From Bacillota bacterium (GTDB taxonomy: Bacteria > Bacillota > Clostridia > Acetivibrionales > DTU013), in NCBI GenBank assembly GCA_023433505.1, contig JAEZCO010000035.1, positions 62,001-126,000 on the forward strand: DNA of 64,000 nt. The letters run 5' to 3'. The position numbers and the translations under genes were made by a program. Below the pieces are notes generated by a model. The model searched no databases, was not told the origin of the DNA, and worked only from the letters and a program-made list of their open reading frames with translations. This document shows positions 52,675-61,281 of the stretch, piece by piece (the stretch's first letter is position 1; every line of letters starts with the position of its first letter).

Positions 52675-53595
52675 TTGGGATATGTACTGGGCATCGACGG
52701 AGGAGGCACGAAAACAAGACTCCTGATGGCCGATTATGCCGGTAATCTTATTGTTGAATATGAAAGCGGGGCGTCCAACATCAATGCGGACGGATATGAC
52801 AGAGTAAGGCAGGTGGTGCGGGACCTGGTGGAAGGCGCTTTGAAAAAAGCCGGCGTGGCCCTGCCAGACTGTATTTCCCTTTGCATGGGTGCGGCAGGTG
52901 CAGGTAGAGAGAAAGAAAAAGAGGCAATCCGGAGGATTTTCGAGGAGATAGGGTTTACCTGCAGGCTTGAAATCACGGACGATGTAACGACGGCTCTTTA
53001 TGGCGGCCTTGACGGCGGCCCGGGTGTCATGGTCATATCCGGCACCGGTTCCATCTGCCTTGGACGAAATGAAAAGGGCGAAATGCACCGGTGCGGCGGA
53101 TGGGGTCATATCATAGGCGATGAGGGCAGCGGATACGGTATCGGAAGGGATATAGCAAGCGCTGTCATGCGCAGCATTGACGGGCGTGAACCTGAGACTG
53201 CGCTGACGCCGATGGTGCTTAAGCTTTTGAATTTGAAGGAACCGGAGGGCCTGATTGAATATGTCTACAGAAACCGCGGGGGAAAGAAAGAAATCGCCGC
53301 TCTGGCAGTGCTGGCGGATGCCGGTTTTGCGGCGGACGATGCCGCGGCTGTGAGAATCATCGGGAATGCTGCGCAGGAGCTTCACCTTGCTGTTTCTACG
53401 GTTATCGGCCGGTTGGGGTTTACCGGAGGAATAGAAGTCTGTACAGGCGGAGGAGTACTTGGAAAAAGTGAACCGTTGCGGGGGAGCTTTATCCGGCTGC
53501 TAAGCCGTTCACATCCAAAGGCCCGCGTGCTCCCAATGAAAAAGGATGCTGCGTGGGGTGCCGTCAATATAGCAAGGGAAAAAATGCAGCTTTGA
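52675..53595 (+). CDS. murK: BadF/BadG-family sugar kinase, MurK-like
   Basis: 306 aa with the ASKHA ATPase phosphate-1 loop GIDGGGTKTRLLMAD and SGTGSICLGRNEKG, GGWGHIIGDEGSGYGIG. The family includes GlcNAc kinase and MurK of C. acetobutylicum, which phosphorylates MurNAc and GlcNAc at O6. This is the step needed when sugars come in by an ABC transporter instead of a PTS. TTG start after GGGAGGGACG. It is followed 27 bases later by the regulator. Confidence 0.87.
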   Translation: MGYVLGIDGGGTKTRLLMADYAGNLIVEYESGASNINADGYDRVRQVVRDLVEGALKKAGVALPDCISLCMGAAGAGREKEKEAIRRIFEEIGFTCRLEITDDVTTALYGGLDGGPGVMVISGTGSICLGRNEKGEMHRCGGWGHIIGDEGSGYGIGRDIASAVMRSIDGREPETALTPMVLKLLNLKEPEGLIEYVYRNRGGKKEIAALAVLADAGFAADDAAAVRIIGNAAQELHLAVSTVIGRLGFTGGIEVCTGGGVLGKSEPLRGSFIRLLSRSHPKARVLPMKKDAAWGAVNIAREKMQL

Positions 53596-53621
53596 CAAAA
53601 TGATATATCAGGAGGGTTGAT

Positions 53622-54476
53622 ATGCCCGGATTAATTTTGAAGATAAAAGAAGCCTTAAATGATATGAAGCCTTCGGAAAAAAAGATTGCCAACTTTATTC
53701 TAAACAATACGGATGAAGCGGTAGGGCTGTTTATCGGAGACCTGGCAGAGCGCTGCGGCACCAGCAAAGCGTCGGTGATCAGGCTTTGCAGAACGCTGCA
53801 TTATGAAGGCTACAGGGATTTTGCCATTGCCCTTGCGGCGGATGTGGCGTCCAAGAAGCCGGATGACGCTGTATACACGGATATTAGAGCCGGAGACAAT
53901 CTTGAAATAATCATAAAAAATGTTTGCCACAACAATAAAAAATCCATTGAAGACACGCTGCACGTTCTGAATTATAAAGAGGTGGAGAGGGCGATAAATG
54001 CCATACATAAAGCCAAAAGAATAGACTTCTATGGCGTAGGCGCTTCCGGCCTGATTGCCCTGGATGCCCAGCAGAAATTCATAAGGATAAGCAAGTATGC
54101 GTGGGCATATACGGACTCCCATTTGCAAGCCACGGCCGCCGCCAACCTGTCGAAAAATGATGTGGTGGTGGTCATCTCCTATTCAGGGGAGACCAATGAC
54201 ATTATCGATACGGTGAAGATTGCAAAGGAATCGGGAGCAACCATTATATCCATAACAAAGTATGGCATAAATACTCTTGGTGAAATGTCAGACATCCGTT
54301 TGTTCCTGTCCTCGCCGGAAATGACAATGAGAAGCGGAGCCATGGGATCGCGTATCGCGCAGCTTACAATTATCGACATCATCTTTACCGGCGTCGCAAG
54401 TTTGGAATATCCGAATATCAAGAAATATCTCGACAGGACGAAGGAAGTCGCTGTTCGGAAGAGATACAACAGGTAA
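53622..54476 (+). CDS. murR: RpiR-family regulator, MurR-like
   Basis: 284 aa: an N-terminal HTH_6 domain (residues 1-77, CGTSKASVIRLCRTLHYEGY) and a SIS sugar-phosphate domain (about 120-255, FYGVGASGLIALDAQQKF, VVISYSGETNDIIDT). MurR in E. coli responds to MurNAc-6-phosphate; the last position in this operon suggests the same effector. AGGAGGGTTGAT precedes the ATG. Its sites may be the palindromes upstream of murQ. Confidence 0.88.
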   Translation: MPGLILKIKEALNDMKPSEKKIANFILNNTDEAVGLFIGDLAERCGTSKASVIRLCRTLHYEGYRDFAIALAADVASKKPDDAVYTDIRAGDNLEIIIKNVCHNNKKSIEDTLHVLNYKEVERAINAIHKAKRIDFYGVGASGLIALDAQQKFIRISKYAWAYTDSHLQATAAANLSKNDVVVVISYSGETNDIIDTVKIAKESGATIISITKYGINTLGEMSDIRLFLSSPEMTMRSGAMGSRIAQLTIIDIIFTGVASLEYPNIKKYLDRTKEVAVRKRYNR

Positions 54477-54489
54477 ACTTAAGCGGGGC

Positions 54490-54683
54490 GGCGAATATAC
54501 TTCTGGCAAAGAACTGTTTATGAATGTGTAATTCTGGGCATAAATACTTCTGGGATTCAATCCTTCTGAAAGCCGCTGATGGATAATGCAGGCTTCAAGG
54601 ATGTTACATTTTATGGGGACTTTGAGTTTACGAAATATAGTTAGATTCTATATGCTGGTGGTAAAAGGGGCCGTGTGAGGAAT
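54490..54683 (+). pseudogene. Deleted copy of the methyltransferase locus
   Basis: 54490-54563 matches the non-coding flank at 39646-39720, and 54568-54683 matches the 3' end of the methyltransferase gene at 40423-40536. The translated relic reads LMDNAGFKDVTFYGDFEF before a stop, then shifts frame to MLVVKGAV-like residues. The middle, including the start and SAM motifs, is missing. It is non-functional. Confidence 0.85.
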
Positions 54684-54713
54684 CTGTGACGATAACAGCG
54701 GGTGAAGTTATTT

Positions 54714-55679
54714 ATGATTATTCGGCTGGGCTACGTGGCAATGACATTGGAGCTGGAAGACTGTTCGCCTTCGGGGACGGTGACGTTTGCCGGCTACAGC
54801 AGGCTTCCTGATGATGAAGCCAGAATGTACAGACTCAGGAAAGTTACTGCAAAGAATCTGGCAAATACCCTCCGGATTCTCCGTTATAATAAAGCAATGG
54901 ACATCAAGGTTTACAGACTTACGTCAAAGCTGGTGCCTCTGGCGACCCATCCTGCCACCGCAGGCTGGGATTATGCCGGCGACTTCCGGCAGGAGTTTTT
55001 GGAGATCGGCTCTTTTATTAAGGAAAACAATTTTAGGGTCAGTGCGCATCCGGACCACTATACCCTGATCAATTCATCCTCCGGTGCAGTTCATGGCGCA
55101 TCCCTTGTAGATCTGGATTATCATGTAAAGCTGTTTGAGGCCATGGGCCTTGAGGATTACCGCTACAAGCTGGTAATGCACGTGGGAGGGCTATATAAGG
55201 ATAAGCCTGCGTCAATTGCCAGGTTTAAAGAGAATTTTGTACAACTGCCCGACAGAATCCGAAAGAGAATCATCCTTGAAAATGACGACAGGTCCTATTC
55301 CGCCTCCGATGTACTGGAACTGTGCAATGAGCTGGAGATTCCCATGGTGCTTGATGTGCATCACTACAACTGCGTAAAGGATTTTATAAGCCTTGAAAAA
55401 CTGCTGCCCATGGTTTTTCAAACCTGGAAGGATGAACCCTTCAAGCCAAAGGTGCATTTTTCCAGCCCTAAGAGTGATAAAGAATTCAGAAGCCATGCCG
55501 ACGATATTGATTTTCAGGAATTTTATTCATTTCTGAAAACCGCCGCATCTGCCGGAAGGGATTTTGATATAATGCTGGAAGCAAAAAACAAGGATAGGGC
55601 TCTTTTCAAGCTTTCTTCCCGGTTAGGTGAAGCAGATGGGATAAAGCAAATCAATCCCAGCGAATTTGAGCTAGGATAA
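54714..55679 (+). CDS. uvsE: UV DNA damage endonuclease
   Basis: 321 aa, UvsE/UvdE family with a TIM-barrel fold. It nicks DNA 5' to UV photoproducts and other lesions without the Uvr complex. Visible signatures: IRLGYVAMTLELEDCSPSG, VSAHPDHYTLINSS, ILENDDRSYSASDVLELC, VLDVHHYNC, KVHFSSPKSDKEFRSHADD, with the metal-binding His, Glu and Asp residues. GGTGAAG fits the ATG at 54714; a GTG four codons earlier is possible. Confidence 0.94.
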   Translation: MIIRLGYVAMTLELEDCSPSGTVTFAGYSRLPDDEARMYRLRKVTAKNLANTLRILRYNKAMDIKVYRLTSKLVPLATHPATAGWDYAGDFRQEFLEIGSFIKENNFRVSAHPDHYTLINSSSGAVHGASLVDLDYHVKLFEAMGLEDYRYKLVMHVGGLYKDKPASIARFKENFVQLPDRIRKRIILENDDRSYSASDVLELCNELEIPMVLDVHHYNCVKDFISLEKLLPMVFQTWKDEPFKPKVHFSSPKSDKEFRSHADDIDFQEFYSFLKTAASAGRDFDIMLEAKNKDRALFKLSSRLGEADGIKQINPSEFELG

Positions 55680-55841
55680 ACAACCAGGCATCAAAAAATA
55701 TCTCCCATCCCTGTAGGTGGAAGATACCGATTTTCTGCAAACGAAAAAATGAATTTAGAATTCGGCTGTTATAATTTATCCAGATTATGCAAATAATAGT
55801 TCCGGATTTCAAGATTTCATTACGGGAAGGAGGGGACCATC

Positions 55842-55976
55842 ATGGGTGATAAGAAGGGCAAGGCATATAATAAGGATGATAAAAAAATTAAGCCGTCGGT
55901 GACGAATGACCAGCTTGGAGAAAATTCCGGAGAAGGTCGTGTCAGCAAGGAAACCAAGGGCGGAAAATGCAGGTAA
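55842..55976 (+). CDS. Small hydrophilic unknown protein (44 aa)
   Basis: A 44-aa Lys/Gly/Asp-rich peptide (MGDKKGKAYNKDDKKIKPS...) ending KGGKCR. GGAAGGAGGGG lies just upstream and an intrinsic terminator follows, so it looks like a true single-gene unit. Composition suggests a disordered, perhaps nucleic-acid-binding or spore-associated peptide; I recognise no family. Confidence 0.6.
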   Translation: MGDKKGKAYNKDDKKIKPSVTNDQLGENSGEGRVSKETKGGKCR

Positions 55977-56023
55977 TACCTATGGACCGGCAGATTGCCG
56001 CCGTCATATGAACACCGTAAACG

Positions 56024-56066
56024 AAAGGATATCACGCTGAAATTGCAGGCAGATATCCTTTTTTTT
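56024..56066 (+). terminator. Intrinsic terminator after the small gene
   Basis: AAAGGATATC (56024-56033) pairs perfectly with GATATCCTTT (56052-56061), then a T-run. A similar GGCAGATATCC-T-run text recurs near 62370. Confidence 0.88.
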
Positions 56067-56292
56067 GTGGTTTTGCACGTCAAATTTTATGACACCGATT
56101 TATGAAAATAGTAATTATTCGTATAAGAGAGCAATTAGAATGGTACCAAAAGGCATGAAAAATCGGCCTAGAGTGAAAGAGTCACGAACTTCCGATTTCT
56201 TAGCAGTCCTTTGATTTTCATGGTTATACATAAAAATACAAATATGTAAATCAGAAAAAGATAAAATAACCTAAAAATTGAAAATTGTATAT

Positions 56293-56321
56293 TGACAACC
56301 AGGTTTATTATAAATATACTT
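56293..56321 (+). promoter_or_regulatory. Consensus SigA promoter of the peptide ABC operon
   Basis: TTGACA (56293-56298), 17 bases, TATACT (56316-56321). An AAATCGG/CCGATTT inverted repeat lies farther up at 56160-56198. The start codon of the binding protein follows at 56359. Confidence 0.8.
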
Positions 56322-56358
56322 ATTTTGTAAATATTAATTAATATTGGGGGGGTTTGGC

Positions 56359-58056
56359 ATGAAAGGTAAAAGGCTAATCACAATAATGCTAGTAGTTGTG
56401 CTAGCATTCACCATGGCTCAGTTTACAACGGTGAGCGCCGCAAAAACCAATTTTCTTACAATTATGTCTGAGGAGAGCAATGGCTGGGTAAGAAACTTTA
56501 ACCCAAATATCAACAATGCTAGGCACGCTGCATTGGGATTTATGTTTGAACCATTAACTATTTACGACAGCTTCAATAATAACAAGGAAACGCCCTGGCT
56601 TGCGGAAAAGATTGTAACGGAACCCGACTTTAAAACTCTGACGGTCTATGTAAGAAAGGGAGTTAAATGGAGTGATGGTAAAGATTTCACTGCAAATGAC
56701 GTTGCATTTACCTACAATAATCCCAAAAATCATCCTGAAATCGACAGAACCGGTTGGTGGGATCATGGTGATGTAAAAGGAAAACTTGCTTCTGTTCAAG
56801 TAGTTGACAAATATACGGTTAAAATTACCATGAAAGAAGCGAATCGTTTCTGGCGTAATACGATACCCTTCCAGGTCTGGATGCAGCCGGAACATATTTA
56901 TTCAAAGGTTAAAGACCCTGCAAATTATGTAGATGCAAACCCTGTAGTTACAGGCGGATTCTCAAAGGTTAAGTATTTTACACCTGAAATGATTGTACTT
57001 GGCAGGAATCCATACTACTGGAATGCTAAAAATCTGAAGGTTGACGAACTGCGTTTCCCGCAATTCAACGGCAACCAGGCAGCACTTTCATTGCTTCAAA
57101 CAGGGGCTATTGACTGGGCGCACATATTTATACCGGATGCTGAAAAGAACTATGTGCAAGGCGACTCGGACAGAAAATTCTGGTATGGCAAAAATGATGG
57201 CGTAAGACTTGCATTCAACTTTATGGATGACAATAAGGATACCTTGAAGGCATTTAAGGATGTCAATTTCAGAAGAGCCGTATCATTATGTGTTGATCGG
57301 GTTGGCATAAATAATTCAGCCGTATTTGGATACCTTTCAAAGGACGTTCCTCCGGTAACAGGTTTGCCACCGGCATTAATGGGATATGCAGACAGCGCTG
57401 CACAGGCTGAGTTGGCCAAATATACCAAATATGATATTAATGCAGCGAAAAAAATATTGGCGGATGCCGGATACAAGGATGTTAACAAAGACGGATTCTT
57501 AGAAAATCCGGATGGTTCCAAGCTTGCATTTGAAATTACTTCGCCTGCAGGCTGGACGGATTGGAATGACGGCGCCGCAATTGTTGCACAAGGACTTAAA
57601 AAAGCAGGCATCAATGCAACAGCAAAGGCAATCGATCTTGCAATGGTTATTGAAAGCTGGAAATCCGGCAAGCATGATATTCTTTACAGTGGATACGGTA
57701 TTTCCGGAGATCCGTATAAATTCTACTATGATACCATTGGTGATCAAACAAGAATCAAAACAGATACCTGGTGGACAATTACCGATACTAACTATGCCAA
57801 TGATGAGATGACGGCTTTAATCGCCAAGATGCCAACGGCGAAGGATTCTGAATTAAAAGCAATAACAGCTAAGATCGAACAGCATTTCGCAAACAATATG
57901 ATCAATGTTCCAATCTTCTACAATGGAAACTGGGTTGTTTACAACACAAGCAGATTTACAGGCTGGGCTACTGCAAATAATGTAATATGCAATCCTGCAA
58001 ATGTTCAGCATGACTCAAAACTTTTACAGCTTTTTGCTTTAAAGCCTGTAAAATAA
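56359..58056 (+). CDS. Peptide ABC transporter substrate-binding protein (SBP family 5)
   Basis: 565 aa with a signal peptide (LITIMLVVVLAFTMAQF, cleavage near VSAA) and the DppA/OppA-type fold (VRKGVKWSDGKDFTANDVAF, DVNFRRAVSLCVDR, NAAKKILADAGYKDVNKDGF). No lipobox cysteine is present, unusual for a Gram-positive binding protein; it may be released or held by another partner. The ATG at 56359 follows a G-run. First gene of a five-gene transport operon for peptides or similar compounds. Confidence 0.93.
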   Translation: MKGKRLITIMLVVVLAFTMAQFTTVSAAKTNFLTIMSEESNGWVRNFNPNINNARHAALGFMFEPLTIYDSFNNNKETPWLAEKIVTEPDFKTLTVYVRKGVKWSDGKDFTANDVAFTYNNPKNHPEIDRTGWWDHGDVKGKLASVQVVDKYTVKITMKEANRFWRNTIPFQVWMQPEHIYSKVKDPANYVDANPVVTGGFSKVKYFTPEMIVLGRNPYYWNAKNLKVDELRFPQFNGNQAALSLLQTGAIDWAHIFIPDAEKNYVQGDSDRKFWYGKNDGVRLAFNFMDDNKDTLKAFKDVNFRRAVSLCVDRVGINNSAVFGYLSKDVPPVTGLPPALMGYADSAAQAELAKYTKYDINAAKKILADAGYKDVNKDGFLENPDGSKLAFEITSPAGWTDWNDGAAIVAQGLKKAGINATAKAIDLAMVIESWKSGKHDILYSGYGISGDPYKFYYDTIGDQTRIKTDTWWTITDTNYANDEMTALIAKMPTAKDSELKAITAKIEQHFANNMINVPIFYNGNWVVYNTSRFTGWATANNVICNPANVQHDSKLLQLFALKPVK

Positions 58057-58182
58057 TTCATTAATCAATCAGGTATGGCATAGGTTTATACGTATGCCAT
58101 ACCTGATATATAAACAGTCCACGATTGGTCAATTGTGTCTTAAATTCCGGAAAAACCACATTCTTGAAGGGTGAGGATATCT

Positions 58183-59181
58183 GTGAAATACATTTTAAAA
58201 AGGTTATGGTTTTATATCGTAGCGTTCTTTGGAGCTTTGGCTTTAAACTTTTTTCTTCCACGCATGATGCCGGGAAATCCTGTTCAGATGTTCTTATCAA
58301 ACCTTTATAAATCAGGCGGGGTTGTTGACAATGCTACAATCGCTGCGGTGGAGAAATTATTCGGATACGATACCCATACGCCGGTTGTTATAGCCTTCTT
58401 TAATTATATTGCAAGTATTTTTAAAGGCAATTGGGGTGTTTCTTTTACTTTTTACCCTCAGACGGTAATCGAAGCTACGCAGCGTGGAGTGAGATGGACT
58501 GTATTCCTTTTGGGAACAGCCTTGATACTCGGATTTATCATCAATACGCTGCTTGGTATTCTAGTCGCATGGAAACGCGGAAGCAGACTGGATACAACGT
58601 TAACCGTCGGTGGGCAAATTATGGCGAATATTCCGTCCGTTGTTACCGCAATTATTCTAAGTATTGCACTTGCGTTTACGGATATATTTCCGAGAGGTTA
58701 TGCGGTGACTCCGCTCTTTTTTCCTGAAAATGTCTTTCAATATATGGGTGATGTTGCATACCATGCGTTCTTGCCGGTGCTTGCAGTTATTATTACAGGC
58801 CTGGGAGGAATTATGGGCATGCGGGCCAATATGATTAACCAGCTTGGTGAAGATTATATCGTAATGGGAATTGCCAAAGGCGTGCCCGATAAGAAAATCA
58901 TGTTTGGGTATGGCGCAAGAAATGCGCTTCTACCTGTTGTTACATCCCTTGCAATGCAAATAGGTTTCTTATTAGGCGGTTCTTTAATTATCGAACAGGT
59001 TTTCAATTATCCTGGGTTAGGCCAAATTATGGTCATGGCTATCAGCAGAAGAGATTATCCCTTAATGCAAGGTATACTGCTCATGACAACAATATTGATG
59101 CTTTCGGCGAACTTTATTGCAGACATCAGCATTATGATCCTGGACCCAAGAACTCGCAGACAAGGCGTTAATGGGAACTAA
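58183..59181 (+). CDS. oppB: Peptide ABC transporter permease (OppB/DppB-like)
   Basis: 332 aa, six membrane segments, N-terminal MKYILKRLWFYIVAFFGA and FFLPRMMPGNPVQM typical of DppB/OppB, and the EAA region VMGIAKGVPDKKIMFGYGAR. GAGG precedes the GTG at 58183; GTG 58171 is less well placed. Confidence 0.94.
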   Translation: MKYILKRLWFYIVAFFGALALNFFLPRMMPGNPVQMFLSNLYKSGGVVDNATIAAVEKLFGYDTHTPVVIAFFNYIASIFKGNWGVSFTFYPQTVIEATQRGVRWTVFLLGTALILGFIINTLLGILVAWKRGSRLDTTLTVGGQIMANIPSVVTAIILSIALAFTDIFPRGYAVTPLFFPENVFQYMGDVAYHAFLPVLAVIITGLGGIMGMRANMINQLGEDYIVMGIAKGVPDKKIMFGYGARNALLPVVTSLAMQIGFLLGGSLIIEQVFNYPGLGQIMVMAISRRDYPLMQGILLMTTILMLSANFIADISIMILDPRTRRQGVNGN

Positions 59182-59204
59182 CGGTAAAAGGAGACGGGAA
59201 GTAA

Positions 59205-60131
59205 ATGAAAAAAATATGGAATAGTACTATAATGCGCTTTTTTAGAAATAGTCCCAAAACAAGCATCGGAGCTATTCTGGTAATTATAATTCTTCTCCTT
59301 ACCGTTGGGGCAAACCTATTTACGAATATCGATCCAACAAATCGGTTTGAAGGAGAATATCACAGCACACCTTCAGCTACCCATATATTAGGCACAACTC
59401 AACTGGGGAATGATGTATTCGCTCAAACCTTGTATGGAGGCCGCACATCAATCCTGGTAGGTATATTTGCCGGTGTCCTTACAGTGTTTTTAGGAATCAT
59501 TTTAGGAATCAGTTCAGGCTATTTTGGAGGATGGTATGATAACATCGTTACAACAGTAATTAATATTATCATGGTTGTACCCAATATAGTCTTGCTGCTT
59601 ATTGTTGCAGCACTTTTGGACGGTGTATCGCCATTCTTGATTTGTATTATTATCGGTCTGACTTCCTGGCCATGGAATGCCCGTGTACTTCGTGCCCAAA
59701 CAATGAGTTTGAGAAACAGAGAATTTGTTTATTCTGCAGAAACCTTAGGAGAATCAAAGCTTAGAATCATGTTTATGGAGATTATGCCCAACATGCTTTC
59801 GATTATAAGTTCTGCTTTTGTCGGCACGCTTATCTATGCGATTACGGCCAGCGCTACGCTTGAGTTCATTGGCTTCGGCGACCCGCTTTCGTGTACATGG
59901 GGAATCATGCTTTTTAATGCCAATAAATCCGGAGCGTTGACAAGCGGTGCGTGGTGGGAATTGCTGGGCCCGATTTCCGGAATTGTCTTGTTTGGCGCAG
60001 GCCTTACATTAATTAATTTCTCCATCGATGAAGTATCAAATCCAAAGCTGAAAGCCCAAAGAATTATGAGAGCTTATTATAAAGTGAAAAAAAACCAGGC
60101 AAAAAATATAGGCGTGGCGCACGAAGCGTAG
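59205..60131 (+). CDS. oppC: Peptide ABC transporter permease (OppC/DppC-like)
   Basis: 308 aa, N-terminal OppC_N segment, HILGTTQLGNDVFAQTLYGG and EAA loop AETLGESKLRIMFMEIMPN. AAAAGGAG precedes the ATG. The last residues and stop codon (AHEA, TAG) fall inside a palindromic repeat, so the natural C-terminus may have been altered by its insertion. Confidence 0.94.
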   Translation: MKKIWNSTIMRFFRNSPKTSIGAILVIIILLLTVGANLFTNIDPTNRFEGEYHSTPSATHILGTTQLGNDVFAQTLYGGRTSILVGIFAGVLTVFLGIILGISSGYFGGWYDNIVTTVINIIMVVPNIVLLLIVAALLDGVSPFLICIIIGLTSWPWNARVLRAQTMSLRNREFVYSAETLGESKLRIMFMEIMPNMLSIISSAFVGTLIYAITASATLEFIGFGDPLSCTWGIMLFNANKSGALTSGAWWELLGPISGIVLFGAGLTLINFSIDEVSNPKLKAQRIMRAYYKVKKNQAKNIGVAHEA

Positions 60132-60197
60132 CCAGGGCGAATTCATTTCGCCCGCAGCGAGGGGGTATGGGGGCATGCCCCCACTGGAAATTGAACA
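60126..60197. repeat. Palindromic repeat, copy A
   Basis: A 60-70 base unit starting GCGTAG with two hairpins, GGGCGAATTCATTTCGCCC and GGGGGCATGCCCCC, joined by GCAGCGAGG. A second copy lies at 62304-62367. It lies at the oppC end, between oppC and oppD. Confidence 0.85.
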
Positions 60198-60227
60198 ATT
60201 CCAAATGGGAAGGAAGAGCATTTTAAG

Positions 60228-61196
60228 ATGAGTGATTTATTAACGGTGAAAGGACTTAGTGTTGATTATGTAACTGCAAAAGGGGGACATGTCAGAGCGG
60301 TAGACAATGTCAGCTTTTCTGTAAAAGAGGGTCAAAGCTACGGCCTGGCAGGAGAATCCGGCTGTGGCAAGAGTACAATTGCTTACTCTCTTATGAGGTT
60401 ACACAGGCCTCCGGCGTTAATATCCGATGGACAAATTATTGTTGGCGGTAATGACATCGTACATATGACGGAAAATAGAGTTCAGCAATTACGCTGGAGT
60501 GAGATCGCCATGGTATTCCAATCGGCCATGAACTGTCTGAATCCCGTAGTGACAATGGAAAAACAATTTTTTGAGATATTCAGGTATCATGGGATTACCA
60601 ATGATAAAAAAGTTTCCAGAAAGAAGGCTGAAGAACTTTTAGCCGTTGTAGGTATCCCGGCGGAAAGAATAAAAGATTATCCTCACCAGTATTCAGGCGG
60701 TATGCGTCAGAGAGCGGTTATTGCAATGGCACTGGCCCTCCGGCCGAAGCTTCTGATATTAGACGAACCTACTACTGCCCTAGACACTGTAGTACAAAGG
60801 GATATTTTGCAGTGTATTTACGACCTGAAAAAGGAGTTGAATTTTTCTATTTTTTTTATTACCCATGATATCAGTTTGATGATGGAATTTTGCGACACAA
60901 TCGGTATTATGTACGCTGGGAAGATCGTAGAACAGTCTTCTTCGGAGAATATTCTGCATAATCCCAACCATCCGTATACCTACGGCTTAAAAAATTCCTT
61001 TCCCTCTTTAAAAGGAGAAGTGAAGTATATGGAAGGAATCCCTGGAACCCCATTGGACTTAAATGCTATCCCCGTAGGCTGCAGATTTCAGGACCGCTGC
61101 TTTAGAGCCTGTAAAGACTGTTTTACAAAGGAACCGGAGGTCAGCATCACGAAGGATGGGTTCTTTTACTGCCATAATCCATTAAAGGCGGGATAG
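60228..61196 (+). CDS. oppD: Peptide ABC transporter ATPase (OppD/DppD-like)
   Basis: 322 aa: Walker A GESGCGKST, signature YSGGMRQRAVIAMALAL, Walker B LLILDEPTTALD, and the C-terminal oligopeptide-transporter region GCRFQDRCFRACKDC with four cysteines. GGAAGGAAGAG precedes the ATG. Confidence 0.95.
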   Translation: MSDLLTVKGLSVDYVTAKGGHVRAVDNVSFSVKEGQSYGLAGESGCGKSTIAYSLMRLHRPPALISDGQIIVGGNDIVHMTENRVQQLRWSEIAMVFQSAMNCLNPVVTMEKQFFEIFRYHGITNDKKVSRKKAEELLAVVGIPAERIKDYPHQYSGGMRQRAVIAMALALRPKLLILDEPTTALDTVVQRDILQCIYDLKKELNFSIFFITHDISLMMEFCDTIGIMYAGKIVEQSSSENILHNPNHPYTYGLKNSFPSLKGEVKYMEGIPGTPLDLNAIPVGCRFQDRCFRACKDCFTKEPEVSITKDGFFYCHNPLKAG

Positions 61197-61281
61197 CTGC
61201 ACATTAATTTGTCATCGGATTTTTGGCGGAAGCAAAATACTATTGCACCAAACACAATGAATCTATGATATGAGGTGTGAC

